A stretch of 64,000 bases of DNA from Streptomyces canus (GCF_001514145.1 NZ_KQ948659.1:613454-677453), one strand, 5' to 3'. Counted from the stretch's first letter, positions 37,866 to 47,247 are shown. Made by a program: numbers and translations. The notes: generated from the letters alone by a model not told the origin.

Positions 37866-38873
37866 TCACCAGCGGATCGGCAGCGGCAGCGCCGTCAGCA
37901 GCCCCGAGAGGACGACCACGAGACCGAGGGCGACGACCTCCGCCCGTGCGGGGGCACAGGCGGTCAGCGATGCGGGGGCGCGGTGCAGCCGGATCCGGGC
38001 CCACAGCGCGAGAGCGGCGACGACCGCCACGAGGAGCACCTTGGCGAGCAGCGTGCGCCCGTAGGCGGTGTCCGTCAGCTGGTCCAGAATCGTGCCGGGC
38101 GGCATCCGGCGCAGCGAACTGCACACACCGGTCGCGGTGATGGCGGCGAGCAGAACGGCCGCCACACGCGCGTAGAGCCCGAGCAGCGCCGCGCCCGGCT
38201 CCGCGGGGCCCCAGTGGCGCAGCGTCCGCAGCACCCGCAGCAGTCCGCCCGCCCACAGCGCCGCGCACGTCAGATGAACCAGCGTCAGCCCGGAGCCGGT
38301 CAGCGGACTGAGTTGGGTCGGGGGATGGGCGCGCAGGGCCTCCGCCACCACCACGGCCGCCAGGGGCCACACCTGGGTGGCCGGGCGGGCCGAACGGGCG
38401 CACAGGCCGGCCACCAGGAACGCGTTGACCTCCAAGAGCGCCAACTTGCCGTCCCGCGACTCGTACAGACCGCCGACGTTGATCTCGGCAAGGCTGTGCG
38501 GCACCAGATTGCCGGTCGCCACGAACGACGCCAGACCCAGCGCGGCGAGGAAACCGGCGGCGGCCGCATAAGGGGCCCAGGAGCGCGGCACGTCCGGCGG
38601 GGCATCGGGCACGGAGCGGGCCAGCCGGCCCACGAACAGCTCGCCCAGCGGCACACACAGCGCCGCGAACAGCACCGCCCGCAACAGGGCCACCCCGCCG
38701 GCCCCGGGCGCGGCGGCCTCCCCGGTGCCGTGCAGCGCGGCGGACGGCCCCAACAGCGGTATCGCTACGGCGAGTACCGCCAGGAGGAGGACGGCGACCG
38801 CCCGGCCGGTGCCGGGACGGCGGGTGGGGTCGCCCGCGTCGGTCGCCTCGGAGGTGGGTCTTATCAAGGTCAC
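37866..38873 (-). CDS. CopD-family copper resistance membrane protein
   Basis: 335 residues with eight or nine hydrophobic segments. The CopD domain occupies the C-terminal half (LVHLTCAALWAGGLLRVLR, GLYARVAAVLLAAITATGV, YGRTLLAKVLLVAVVAALAL). No CopC domain is fused or adjacent. Probably involved in copper passage across the membrane. The GTG at 38873 was chosen; the frame is open 12 codons further up. Convergent with the alcohol dehydrogenase gene, without a visible terminator in the 17-base gap. Confidence 0.87.
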   Translation of the reverse strand: MTLIRPTSEATDAGDPTRRPGTGRAVAVLLLAVLAVAIPLLGPSAALHGTGEAAAPGAGGVALLRAVLFAALCVPLGELFVGRLARSVPDAPPDVPRSWAPYAAAAGFLAALGLASFVATGNLVPHSLAEINVGGLYESRDGKLALLEVNAFLVAGLCARSARPATQVWPLAAVVVAEALRAHPPTQLSPLTGSGLTLVHLTCAALWAGGLLRVLRTLRHWGPAEPGAALLGLYARVAAVLLAAITATGVCSSLRRMPPGTILDQLTDTAYGRTLLAKVLLVAVVAALALWARIRLHRAPASLTACAPARAEVVALGLVVVLSGLLTALPLPIRW

Positions 38874-38984
38874 CCCACGATCTTGGCCACAACGGACAGA
38901 ACCGGGCAACTGCAGTGAAACAAGTGGTGGTAAGGCATTCCACCCATAGGCACGTTTCCGGTGCCGCGGTCGGTTCCGTCCCGC

Positions 38985-40307
38985 TCAGCGCAGGCGCGCG
39001 GGATCCGTGCCCCACGGCACCGGCGGCCGCGCCCAGTCCGCGGGACCGCCGTCGAAGGAGACCGGTGAGAGGGCGTAGCGCAGCCGTCCGAGCGCGCTGT
39101 CCGTCTCCGCCAACCAGGGCTCAGGGCCGTCGTAGGACTCGCTCACGGCGTCGGCCGCCGCGTTCCCGCCCATGCCGTCCGTCAGCCACTGGGCCGTCCG
39201 TGCCAGCGCCAGCCGCACGAACCGGCTCCCGCCCTGGTGCGACTGCTCCGTCAGCGCCCGCAGTACGGCCGCCGCCAGCAGATAACCCGTCCCGTGGTCG
39301 AGGGCCTGCGCGGGCAGCGCGCCCGGCCGATCCGGTGAACCCTCCAGTACCGCGATCCCGGTGGCCGCCTGTACGAGGCTGTCGAAGCCTCGCCGTTCAC
39401 GCCATGGCCCGTACCCGCCCCACGCCGACAACTGCGCCACGACCACCCCGGGCCGCCGCTCCGCCAGCGCTTCGGGTGACAGTCCGAAGCGGTCCAAGGC
39501 GCCGGGCCGGTATCCGGTGACGACCACGTCCGCCGCCGCGAGCAGTTCCTCGAATGTCTGCCGGTCGGCGGCCAGGTCCAGCGTCGCCGACCGTTTCCCG
39601 AAACCCGTGTCGGCGTGCTGGTCCGGCAGTTCGGGCAGCCCGGGCGCGTCCAGGCGCAGGACGTCCGCGCCGAGCAGAGCGAGGGTGCGGGTGGCGACCG
39701 GCCCCGCGAGAACCCGCGTCAGGTCCAGGACGCGCAGGCCGGCGGCCGGCAGCAGGGGAGAGGTGCCGACCGGCGCGAACGCACGCGCGCGTGCCGTGTC
39801 CAGTCGCCCCCGCTCGACCAGCGGCCGTTTCGCCACCTCGGCTGCCTGCGGGTGTACGGCCCACTCCTCGGGAGAGCGCAGGGCGACGGCGAGACCCCCG
39901 GCCGCGTACACGGCGTCCTCGACGTCCAGGGCGGACCGCTCGGCCAGCGCCGCCTCCACGGCCGCCGGGTCCTCCGGCACTCCCAGCGCCTGGAGCAGTC
40001 GCGCGCGGTGGTGCGGATAGTTCGCGTGGGTGCGGACCCATCCGTCCGCCGTCCGCCAGAACCGGGACAGCGGTGCGAAGTTGACCGGCTGGCGACCATT
40101 GATCAACAGATGACGTTCGCTCAGGAAAGCGGTGGCGACCGCCCCGTCGTCCACCCGCACCGTCGGCACCTCGGCGAGCGCCGCCCGCAGAGCCCCCAGC
40201 TCAGCGGCGGCCAGCGCGCACTCGCCAACACAAGTCCGCGCCAGCTGCTGTGCGGGAAGGCGCCCCTGAAGAGCGCCCTCCCGCACCACAAACTTGATTC
40301 CCGTCAT
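38985..40307 (-). CDS. CaiB/BaiF CoA-transferase family III protein
   Basis: 440 residues. The usual family III core begins late, at about residue 190 (GLRVLDLTRVLAGPVATRTLALLGADVLR), with the catalytic-Asp region GFGKRSATLDL. The preceding 180 residues look like a second, partial copy of the fold (INGRQPVNFAPLSRFWRTADGWVRTHANYPHH corresponds to the C-terminal family block). The arrangement is thus circularly permuted or a fused half-repeat. Substrate unknown. ATG at 40307, with two abutting palindromes immediately upstream. Confidence 0.83.
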   Translation of the reverse strand: MTGIKFVVREGALQGRLPAQQLARTCVGECALAAAELGALRAALAEVPTVRVDDGAVATAFLSERHLLINGRQPVNFAPLSRFWRTADGWVRTHANYPHHRARLLQALGVPEDPAAVEAALAERSALDVEDAVYAAGGLAVALRSPEEWAVHPQAAEVAKRPLVERGRLDTARARAFAPVGTSPLLPAAGLRVLDLTRVLAGPVATRTLALLGADVLRLDAPGLPELPDQHADTGFGKRSATLDLAADRQTFEELLAAADVVVTGYRPGALDRFGLSPEALAERRPGVVVAQLSAWGGYGPWRERRGFDSLVQAATGIAVLEGSPDRPGALPAQALDHGTGYLLAAAVLRALTEQSHQGGSRFVRLALARTAQWLTDGMGGNAAADAVSESYDGPEPWLAETDSALGRLRYALSPVSFDGGPADWARPPVPWGTDPARLR

Positions 40308-40308
40308 G

Positions 40309-40339
40309 ACTGCACTATGCAGTATTGACGCAATCAATA
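40309..40339 (-). promoter_or_regulatory. Two abutting palindromic operators before the CoA-transferase start
   Basis: ACTGCACTATGCAGT (40309-40323) and TATTGACGCAATCAATA (40323-40339) are both perfect hyphenated palindromes sharing one base. The first begins two bases upstream of the ATG. They are far more A+T-rich than their surroundings, which favours a functional operator or promoter. No regulator gene lies beside them. Confidence 0.65.
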
Positions 40340-40350
40340 TATGGAGGGAC

Positions 40351-41916
40351 CTACTTCGTCACCGCGTCCAGTGCGTCCACCGTGCCCCAGCCGTAGAAGC
40401 CGTTGCGGTTCTTGGACCCCTCGCACACCGCGTCGACCTTGCCGTCGCCGTTGATGTCGTAGGGATCCGTGCACGGCGTGGCGTCGGCCTCGGCGTACAG
40501 CAGCGCCTTCACCAGGGCCGGCGGAGCGTACGGGTGCGTCGACTTGATCAGGGCGGCCACGGCCGCGGCGTGCGGCGAGGCCATCGACGTACCGGCCATG
40601 TAGCCCCACTTGCCGCCGGGCAGCGTGCCCAGGATGAGCCCGCTGGTCGCGGGCGGCTGGGGCGTCTGGTATGCCGTCGAGTCACCGCCGGGCGCGGCGA
40701 CGTCGATGACACCCAGGCCGTGGTTGGAGAAGGACGACTTGATGCCCTTGGCGCCGGTCGCCGCGACCGTCACGACACCCGGCAGCTGGGTCGGTATGTC
40801 GAAGCACTTCGACGGGTCGATCACCCGGTCCGAGGGCGTGCCGTCGTTCGGCGAGACCGGGTCGGTGATCTCGTCGGCCGCGAGGTCGTAGTTCTCGTTG
40901 CCGGCCGCGGCGACGTTCACCACGCCCTTCTTCTCCGCGTACCGCGTGGCCCGGGTGATGGCGTCCACGAGGGCCTTCTGGTCCGGGTCGTCGGTGCAGT
41001 TGAAGTACCACGGGTCGGTGTAATAGCTGTTGTTGGTGACGTCGACCCCGTGCGTGGCCGCCCACACGAAGCCGCAGACCACGGCCTCCGTGTAGAAGTA
41101 ACCGGCGGTGGTCGACACCTTGATGCCCGCCACCTTCACGCCGGGCGCGACACCCGTCATACCGACGCCGTTCTTGGCGGCCGCGATCTCACCTGCCACG
41201 TGCGTGCCGTGCGGGCTCTCCGCGGCGCTCGGCCGCCACGCCCCGTCGGCGGTGTCCGGCTTGCCCGTCACGCAGTTGACCGACGCGGCCCGGTCGAAGT
41301 TCGGCGCGAGGTCCGGGTGGGTGTCGTCCACGCCGGTGTCGATCACGGCGACGGTCACCTTGCTGCTGCCGAGCGACTTCTCGTGCGCCTTGTCCGCCTT
41401 GATGGCGGGCAGGTCCCACTGCAAGGACTCCAGCGGGTCCTGGCCGGCGCCGGCGGCGGCCTGCGCGGCGGCCAGCTGCGCCGAGTTGAGCGCCTTCGGC
41501 GTCCCCTCGTCGGTCGTCGACTGCGCGGGCAGCGGCGCGTTGCGCGTGTTGCCGGCCGACTCGACCCCGCGGACCTTGCGGATCGTCTTGGCGAAGTCGG
41601 AGTTCGACGAGTGGACGACGATCACGCCGATCTGGTCGTACGACGTCACGATCGTGCCGCCGGCCGCGGCGATGGCCTTCTTCACTTGGGCGGAAGGGCC
41701 GTGCCCGGGGCGGACGTTGACGACGTAGCTGAGCGCCGTGCCGTCCGCGTCGGCGGAGGCGAGGACGTCGCTGACGGCACCGGTGACACCGGCCGTGGTG
41801 CCGGGCAGACCGGCCGCGGACGCCGTGGCGCCCGGCAGGAACGCCATGGCCGTCGCCATGGCCATACCGAGCGGGATCGCGAGCGCGCGCCGATGGCGCG
41901 AGTGGGGCCCTGTCAT
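40351..41916 (-). CDS. Secreted S8 family serine peptidase (subtilase), copy 1
   Basis: 521 residues. Signal peptide (basic HSRHRR, hydrophobic core, ATASA area near 31-35), an I9-like inhibitor propeptide (about 60-125, YVVNVRPGHGPSAQVKKAI), then the catalytic domain with Asp193 (VIDTGVDDTHPD), His239 (HGTHVAGE) and Ser444 (GTSMASPH). The C-terminal segment carries DINGDGKVDAVC, a calcium-loop-like motif between two Cys. ATG at 41916 with GGAGAG upstream. Tandem paralogue of the next gene upstream; both on the minus strand and separated by 47 bases. Confidence 0.93.
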   Translation of the reverse strand: MTGPHSRHRRALAIPLGMAMATAMAFLPGATASAAGLPGTTAGVTGAVSDVLASADADGTALSYVVNVRPGHGPSAQVKKAIAAAGGTIVTSYDQIGVIVVHSSNSDFAKTIRKVRGVESAGNTRNAPLPAQSTTDEGTPKALNSAQLAAAQAAAGAGQDPLESLQWDLPAIKADKAHEKSLGSSKVTVAVIDTGVDDTHPDLAPNFDRAASVNCVTGKPDTADGAWRPSAAESPHGTHVAGEIAAAKNGVGMTGVAPGVKVAGIKVSTTAGYFYTEAVVCGFVWAATHGVDVTNNSYYTDPWYFNCTDDPDQKALVDAITRATRYAEKKGVVNVAAAGNENYDLAADEITDPVSPNDGTPSDRVIDPSKCFDIPTQLPGVVTVAATGAKGIKSSFSNHGLGVIDVAAPGGDSTAYQTPQPPATSGLILGTLPGGKWGYMAGTSMASPHAAAVAALIKSTHPYAPPALVKALLYAEADATPCTDPYDINGDGKVDAVCEGSKNRNGFYGWGTVDALDAVTK

Positions 41917-41963
41917 GATGAGACTCTCTCCAGTTCGTATGCGGGACAAGCGGTACGTGCGGG

Positions 41964-43520
41964 TCACTTGACCGCGCGCAGCGCGTTGACGATGCCGAAG
42001 CCGTAGAACCCGTTGGCCCGGGTGCCGCTCTCGCACACCGCGTCCTGTGTGCCGTCGCCGTCCTGGTCGTAGGAGGCCGGGCAGCTCGTGGCGTCCGCCT
42101 GCGCCTTGAGCAGCGCCTGCAGTTGGGCCGGGCTCGCCTTGGGATGCGTCGACTTCAGCAGCGCGGCGACGCCCGCGGCGTGCGGCGAGGCCATCGAAGT
42201 GCCCTGCAGGAAGCCGTACTGGCCGTTCGGCAGGGTGGACAGGATGCGGCCGTTCTGCGACGGCGTGTCCGGGATCTGGTACAGCCGGTCGCCACCGGGC
42301 GCGGCGACGTCGATGACGCCCTTGCCGTACGAGGAGTAGTACGACTTGAGGTTCTTGACGCCCGTCGCGCTGACCGTGACCACACCGGGCAGTTGCGTCG
42401 GTACGTCGAAGCACTCGTGCGGATCGACGGTGCGCTCCACCGCAGTGGAGTCGTCGGGGCTGGAGGCGTCGACGAGCGCGTCGGAGTCCAGGTCGTCGTT
42501 GGAGTTGCCCGCCGACGCCAGGCTGAGCGTGCCCTTGTGCTGCGCGTACAGCTGCGCCCTGTTGACCGAATCAACAATGGCCCGCTGATCGGGGTCGTCC
42601 ATGCAGTTGTACAGCCAGGGATCAACGTAGTAGCTGTTGTTCGTGATCTCGACGCCGTGGTCGGCGGCGAACACGAAGGCGCACACGACGCTCTCCGGAT
42701 AGAAGAGGCCGTTGCTCCGGTCGGTCACATTGATGGCCGACACCTTCACGCCGGGCGCGACCCCGGCCACGCCGACACCGTTGCGGGCCGCGGCGATCTC
42801 ACCGGCCACGTGCGTGCCGTGGTAGTCGTCCGCGGTGTACGGGCGCCAGGCGCCCGCGGTGGTGTCCGGGACACCACCGTCGCAGTTGGCCGACTGCGCG
42901 GCGGAGAAGTTCGGCGCGATGTCGGGGTGGGTGTCGTCGACGCCGGTGTCGATCACGGCGACGGTCACCTTGCGGCTGCCCGGGTTGATCTTGGCGGCCT
43001 TGTCGGCGCCTATGGCGCGCAGGTCCCACTGATCGGCCTCGAGGGGCTCGCTGTCCGGCGTGGCGGCCGAGGTCTTCGCGAGCTTCGCGGCCTGCGCGTC
43101 CGACAGCACCTGGACCGCGCCCTCGTCCGTCGTGCCCGCCGGGGTCAGGGGCGAGGTGCGGGTGGCGCCGGCCGACTGCACCCCGCGCACCTTGCGGATC
43201 TTCTGGGCGAAGTCCGGCGCGGAGGAGTGGACGACGATCACGCCGATCTTCTCGTACGCGATCACTACGGTGCCGCCGGCCGCCGGTATCGCCTTCTTCA
43301 CCGACGCGATCGTGCGGTGGTCCACCTTGGTGTTGACGACGTACGACAGGTTCGTCGCGTCCGCTGCCTGTGCCACGGACTCCGTGGCAGGGGCAGCCGA
43401 GGCCGCCGAGGGCAGGAAGCCGAGCGAGGCCGTGAGGGACAGCACGACGGGCACGGCGAGCGCGAGACGGTCTCTTGAACGTATGGAACGTCTCGAACGT
43501 CTGGAACGCGGCTGGGACAT
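41964..43520 (-). CDS. Secreted S8 family serine peptidase (subtilase), copy 2
   Basis: 518 residues. The signal peptide starts with an unusually Arg/Ser-rich n-region (PRSRRSRRSIRSRDR). A propeptide (about 58-115) and catalytic triad Asp191, His237, Ser442 follow, in the same order and spacing as copy 1, with DQDGDGTQDAVC near the end. Numerous identical blocks (for example THVAGEIAAA and PTQLPGVVTV) show a tandem duplication. ATG at 43520 with GGAG upstream. The two may be co-transcribed from the promoter region at 43521-43773. Confidence 0.93.
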   Translation of the reverse strand: MSQPRSRRSRRSIRSRDRLALAVPVVLSLTASLGFLPSAASAAPATESVAQAADATNLSYVVNTKVDHRTIASVKKAIPAAGGTVVIAYEKIGVIVVHSSAPDFAQKIRKVRGVQSAGATRTSPLTPAGTTDEGAVQVLSDAQAAKLAKTSAATPDSEPLEADQWDLRAIGADKAAKINPGSRKVTVAVIDTGVDDTHPDIAPNFSAAQSANCDGGVPDTTAGAWRPYTADDYHGTHVAGEIAAARNGVGVAGVAPGVKVSAINVTDRSNGLFYPESVVCAFVFAADHGVEITNNSYYVDPWLYNCMDDPDQRAIVDSVNRAQLYAQHKGTLSLASAGNSNDDLDSDALVDASSPDDSTAVERTVDPHECFDVPTQLPGVVTVSATGVKNLKSYYSSYGKGVIDVAAPGGDRLYQIPDTPSQNGRILSTLPNGQYGFLQGTSMASPHAAGVAALLKSTHPKASPAQLQALLKAQADATSCPASYDQDGDGTQDAVCESGTRANGFYGFGIVNALRAVK

Positions 43521-43773
43521 GGGGTCTCCACATCATCCGGAAACGAAACCGGCCCGAGACACAGGTGTCGCTCGGGCAGGTACATGACGGGTGGTGCAGG
43601 CCGAAGCTATCTCCCGAAGTCGCTGGCCAGCAATGACTTCCCCAAGGTGAGTTCGGAAAGAAGCAAAGCGAGTTGAACCGGTCCGAGCGTGCCGCCGTGA
43701 CCTTGGGCAGGGAACGCGAGGAGACTCGCGCCCGGTCCCCGTCACAACCGCACCCGCAACGCGAGGAGACTCC

Positions 43774-44130
43774 GTGGCCACCGACGCACCGCCACCCTCG
43801 AAAGAGACCCATAAACTCCCCACCACCGAGGAGTTCACCGAGGTGCAGGAGAGCGCGGAGTTCGGTGAACTGCGCCGCTCCTACCGCTCCTTCGCCTTTC
43901 CGCTGACCGTCGGCTTCATCGCCTGGTACCTGCTGTACGTCCTGCTGTCCAACTACGCGGGCGACTTCATGGGCACCAAGGTCGTCGGCAACATCAACAT
44001 CGCCCTGGTCCTGGGCCTCGCCCAGTTCCTCACCACGTTCCTCATCGCCTGGTGGTACGCGCGCACCGCTGCCGCCCGCTTCGACCCCAAGGCCGAGGCC
44101 ATCAAGTCCCGGATGGAGGGCGGCGCATGA
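43774..44130 (+). CDS. DUF485 membrane protein preceding actP
   Basis: 118 residues, two membrane helices (about 50-70 and 82-105). A polar N-terminus with ESAEFGELRRSYRSFAFPLTVGFIAWYL is the DUF485 signature. It is almost always encoded directly before an acetate symporter. GTG start with GAGGAG upstream. Its TGA overlaps the actP ATG (ATGA). Confidence 0.92.
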   Translation: MATDAPPPSKETHKLPTTEEFTEVQESAEFGELRRSYRSFAFPLTVGFIAWYLLYVLLSNYAGDFMGTKVVGNINIALVLGLAQFLTTFLIAWWYARTAAARFDPKAEAIKSRMEGGA

Positions 44131-45746
44131 GCCCCGCGATCACCCTGGCGGCAGGCGAGGCCAGCGAGCACCGAGGGCTGATCATCAGCCTGTTCGCGGT
44201 CTTCGTCCTCGCGACCCTCGTCATCACGGTCTGGGCCGGACGCCAGACCAAGGACGCCTCCGACTTCTACGCGGGCGGCCGCCAGTTCACCGGCTTCCAG
44301 AACGGCCTCGCCGTCTCCGGCGACTACATGTCCGCCGCGTCCTTCCTCGGCATCGCGGGCGCCATCGCCCTCTTCGGCTACGACGGCTTCCTGTACTCCA
44401 TCGGCTTCCTGGTCGCCTGGCTCGTCGCCCTGCTCCTGGTCGCCGAACCGCTGCGCAACTCCGGCCGCTACACGATGGGCGACGTCCTCGCGTACCGGAT
44501 GCGCCAGCGCCCGGTCCGCACGGCGGCCGGCACCTCCACCATCGTGGTCTCGATCTTCTACCTGCTGGCCCAGATGGCGGGCGCGGGCGTCCTGGTCTCC
44601 CTGCTGCTCGGCATCACCAGCGACGGCGGCAAGATCGGCATCGTCGCCCTGGTCGGCGTCCTGATGATCGTGTACGTCACCATCGGCGGCATGAAGGGCA
44701 CCACCTGGGTCCAGATGGTCAAGGCGGTGCTCCTGATCGCGGGCGCCCTGCTGCTGACCTTCCTGGTCCTGCTGAAGTTCGACTTCAACATCTCCGACCT
44801 GCTGGGCTCGGCCGCCGACAACAGCGCCAAGGGCTCGGCCTTCCTGGAGCCCGGTCTGAAGTACGGCGCGACCAGCACCACCAAGCTGGACTTCATCTCG
44901 CTCGGCATCGCCCTGGTCCTCGGCACCGCAGGACTGCCGCACATCCTGATCCGCTTCTACACGGTGCCCACCGCCAAGGCCGCCCGTAAGTCGGTCATCT
45001 GGGCCATCGGCCTCATCGGCGCCTTCTACCTGATGACCCTCGCCCTCGGCTTCGGCGCCGCGGCCCTGATCAAGCCGGACGAGATCATCGCCTCCAACAA
45101 GGCGGGCAACACAGCGGCGCCACTGCTGGCCCTGCATCTGGGCGGCGTCGACTCCAACTGGGGCGCGATCCTGCTGGCCACCATCTCGGCGGTCGCCTTC
45201 GCCACGATCCTCGCGGTCGTCGCCGGCCTCACCCTGGCCTCGTCGTCGTCCTTCGCGCACGACATCTACGCGAACGTCATCAAGCGCGGTCAGGCCACCG
45301 AGAAGCAGGAGATGAGTGCGGCCCGCTGGGCGACCGTCGGCATCGGCGCGGTCTCCATCCTGCTGGGCGCCCTCGCCCGCGACCTCAACGTCGCGGGCCT
45401 CGTCGCGCTCGCCTTCGCGGTCGCCGCCTCGGCAAACCTGCCGACGATCATCTACAGCCTCTTCTGGAAGCGCTTCACCACCTCCGGCGCCCTGTGGTCG
45501 ATCTACGGCGGCCTCGTCACGGCGGTCGGCCTGGTGCTGTTCTCGCCGGTCGTCTCCGGCAAGCCCACCTCGATGTTCCCGGACGTCGACTTCCACTGGT
45601 TCCCGCTGGAGAACCCGGGTCTCATCTCGATCCCGGTCGGTTTCCTGCTCGGCGTCATCGGCACCTACCTCTCCAAGGAGGAGCCGGACAAGGGCAAGTA
45701 CGCGGAGCTGGAGGTCAGGTCGCTGACCGGTACCGGCGCCCACTGA
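44127..45746 (+). CDS. actP: Cation/acetate symporter ActP
   Basis: 539 residues with 13 predicted membrane helices. SSS-family blocks: SDFYAGGRQFTGFQNGLAVSGDYMSAASFLGIAGAIALFGYDG near residue 50, RYTMGDVLAYRM, and TAGLPHILIRFYTVP (sodium-site region). It co-transports acetate and related short monocarboxylates with Na+ or H+. Coupled to the DUF485 gene by an ATGA overlap and followed by a long palindromic terminator. Confidence 0.94.
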   Translation: MSPAITLAAGEASEHRGLIISLFAVFVLATLVITVWAGRQTKDASDFYAGGRQFTGFQNGLAVSGDYMSAASFLGIAGAIALFGYDGFLYSIGFLVAWLVALLLVAEPLRNSGRYTMGDVLAYRMRQRPVRTAAGTSTIVVSIFYLLAQMAGAGVLVSLLLGITSDGGKIGIVALVGVLMIVYVTIGGMKGTTWVQMVKAVLLIAGALLLTFLVLLKFDFNISDLLGSAADNSAKGSAFLEPGLKYGATSTTKLDFISLGIALVLGTAGLPHILIRFYTVPTAKAARKSVIWAIGLIGAFYLMTLALGFGAAALIKPDEIIASNKAGNTAAPLLALHLGGVDSNWGAILLATISAVAFATILAVVAGLTLASSSSFAHDIYANVIKRGQATEKQEMSAARWATVGIGAVSILLGALARDLNVAGLVALAFAVAASANLPTIIYSLFWKRFTTSGALWSIYGGLVTAVGLVLFSPVVSGKPTSMFPDVDFHWFPLENPGLISIPVGFLLGVIGTYLSKEEPDKGKYAELEVRSLTGTGAH

Positions 45747-45760
45747 CACGCCCCCCCTGG

Positions 45761-45796
45761 AGCGGCCGTGTCGTAGATCTCTACGACACGGCCGCT
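45761..45796 (+). terminator. 36-bp near-perfect palindromic terminator after actP
   Basis: A 17-bp perfect stem (45761-45777 with 45780-45796) with only TC unpaired between the arms lies 14 bases past the actP stop. In RNA the loop would open to about four to six bases. It can act in both directions, but only plus-strand genes flank it. Confidence 0.85.
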
Positions 45797-45905
45797 TCGT
45801 ACGTCGTGGGATCGGGCACTGTCGTTGTCAGTGACGTCACGTAGGCTCGCAAGTGACGGAAACCGATGGAGTCGGCACTGATCCGCGACGAGGGAGGGGG
45901 CCCAC

Positions 45906-46895
45906 GTGCTCATCGACACCTACGGCCGGGTGGCCACCGACCTGCGAGTCTCACTGACCGACCGCTGCAATCTGCGGTGCACGTACTGCATGCCGGAAGA
46001 GGGCCTGCAGTGGCTGGCCAAGCCCGATCTGCTCACCGACGACGAGATCGTCCGCCTGATCGACATAGCCGTCACCTCCCTCGGTATCGAGGAGGTCCGC
46101 TTCACCGGCGGTGAGCCCCTGCTGCGCCCCGGCCTGGTCGGCATCGTCGAGCGTGTCGCGGCTCTGGAGCCGCGGCCCCAGATGTCCCTCACCACCAACG
46201 GCATCGGCCTCAAGCGCACCGCCACCGCCCTCAAGGCCGCCGGGCTGGACCGGGTCAACGTCTCCCTGGACACCCTGCGTCCGGACGTCTTCAAGACCCT
46301 CACCCGCCGCAGCCGCCACCAGGACGTCCTGGAGGGCCTGGACGCGGCCCGCGAGGCGGGCCTGACCCCGGTCAAGGTGAACTCCGTCCTGATGCCCGGA
46401 CTGAACGACGACGAGGCCCCCGACCTCCTCGCCTGGGCGGTGGAGCACGACTACGAACTGCGCTTCATCGAGCAGATGCCCCTGGACGCCCAGCACGGCT
46501 GGAAGCGCGACGGCATGATCACCGCCGGGGACATCCTGACCTCCCTGCGCACCCGCTTCGACCTCACCGAGGAGGGCTCGGAGAAGCGCGGCTCAGCCCC
46601 CGCGGAACGCTGGATCGTGAACGGCGGTCCACACGTCGTGGGCGTCATCGCCTCGGTCACCCGCCCGTTCTGCGCGGCCTGCGACCGCACCCGCCTCACG
46701 GCCGACGGTCAGATACGCAACTGCCTCTTCGCCCGCGAGGAGACAGACCTCCGAGCCGCACTGCGCTCCGACGCTCCCGACGAGGAGATCGCCCGCATCT
46801 GGCGCGAGGCGATGTGGGGCAAGAAGGCGGGAGCGGGCCTGGACGACCCGACGTTCGTCCAGCCGGACCGGCCGATGTCGGCGATCGGCGGCTAG
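45906..46895 (+). CDS. moaA: GTP 3',8-cyclase MoaA (molybdenum cofactor biosynthesis)
   Basis: 329 residues. Radical SAM cluster ligands are Cys21, Cys25 and Cys28 (CNLRCTYC). The C-terminal substrate-binding cluster has Cys256, Cys259 and Cys273 (CAACDRTR...RNC), and the chain ends in Gly-Gly, as required for activity in MoaA. It converts GTP to 3',8-cyclo-7,8-dihydro-GTP. GTG start with GGGAGGGGG upstream. A single gene; no other moa genes are adjacent. Its last four bases overlap the convergent small gene. Confidence 0.97.
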   Translation: MLIDTYGRVATDLRVSLTDRCNLRCTYCMPEEGLQWLAKPDLLTDDEIVRLIDIAVTSLGIEEVRFTGGEPLLRPGLVGIVERVAALEPRPQMSLTTNGIGLKRTATALKAAGLDRVNVSLDTLRPDVFKTLTRRSRHQDVLEGLDAAREAGLTPVKVNSVLMPGLNDDEAPDLLAWAVEHDYELRFIEQMPLDAQHGWKRDGMITAGDILTSLRTRFDLTEEGSEKRGSAPAERWIVNGGPHVVGVIASVTRPFCAACDRTRLTADGQIRNCLFAREETDLRAALRSDAPDEEIARIWREAMWGKKAGAGLDDPTFVQPDRPMSAIGG

Positions 46896-47110
46896 GCCCC
46901 CTCGGGCGCCTGCCAGTCCTCGAACTTCACGACATCCTTGAGGAAGCCCCGCACCCCGAGGAACTGCGACAGATGCTCCCGGTGCTCCTCACAGGCCAGC
47001 CACGTCTTGCGCCGCTCCGGCGTGTGGATCTTCGGGTTGTTCCACGCGAGCACCCACACGGCGTCGGCGCGGCAGCCCTTCGCGGAGCAGATCGGGGTCT
47101 CGTCACTCAC
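46892..47110 (-). CDS. Small Cys-containing protein (often misnamed acetone carboxylase)
   Basis: 72 residues. CSAKGC (residues 8-13), a later LACEEH and Trp-rich DAVWVLAWNNPKIH suggest a small metal-binding fold. I recall Streptomyces homologues carrying the name acetone carboxylase without any basis I can see. GTG at 47110. Convergent with moaA with a four-base overlap of the ends. Function unknown. Confidence 0.72.
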   Translation of the reverse strand: MSDETPICSAKGCRADAVWVLAWNNPKIHTPERRKTWLACEEHREHLSQFLGVRGFLKDVVKFEDWQAPEGA

Positions 47111-47247
47111 GGATTTCGTCTCACAAGCGGGGAAAACGAGCGGGAAAAGAAGTGGGGGAAAAGGCGACGCCGAGCAGCCACGGGGGGAGCTGCCCGGCGT
47201 CGGTCTGTCGCTCCGACGGGGGATGCGGAGCGCGTAGGAAGTATGTC

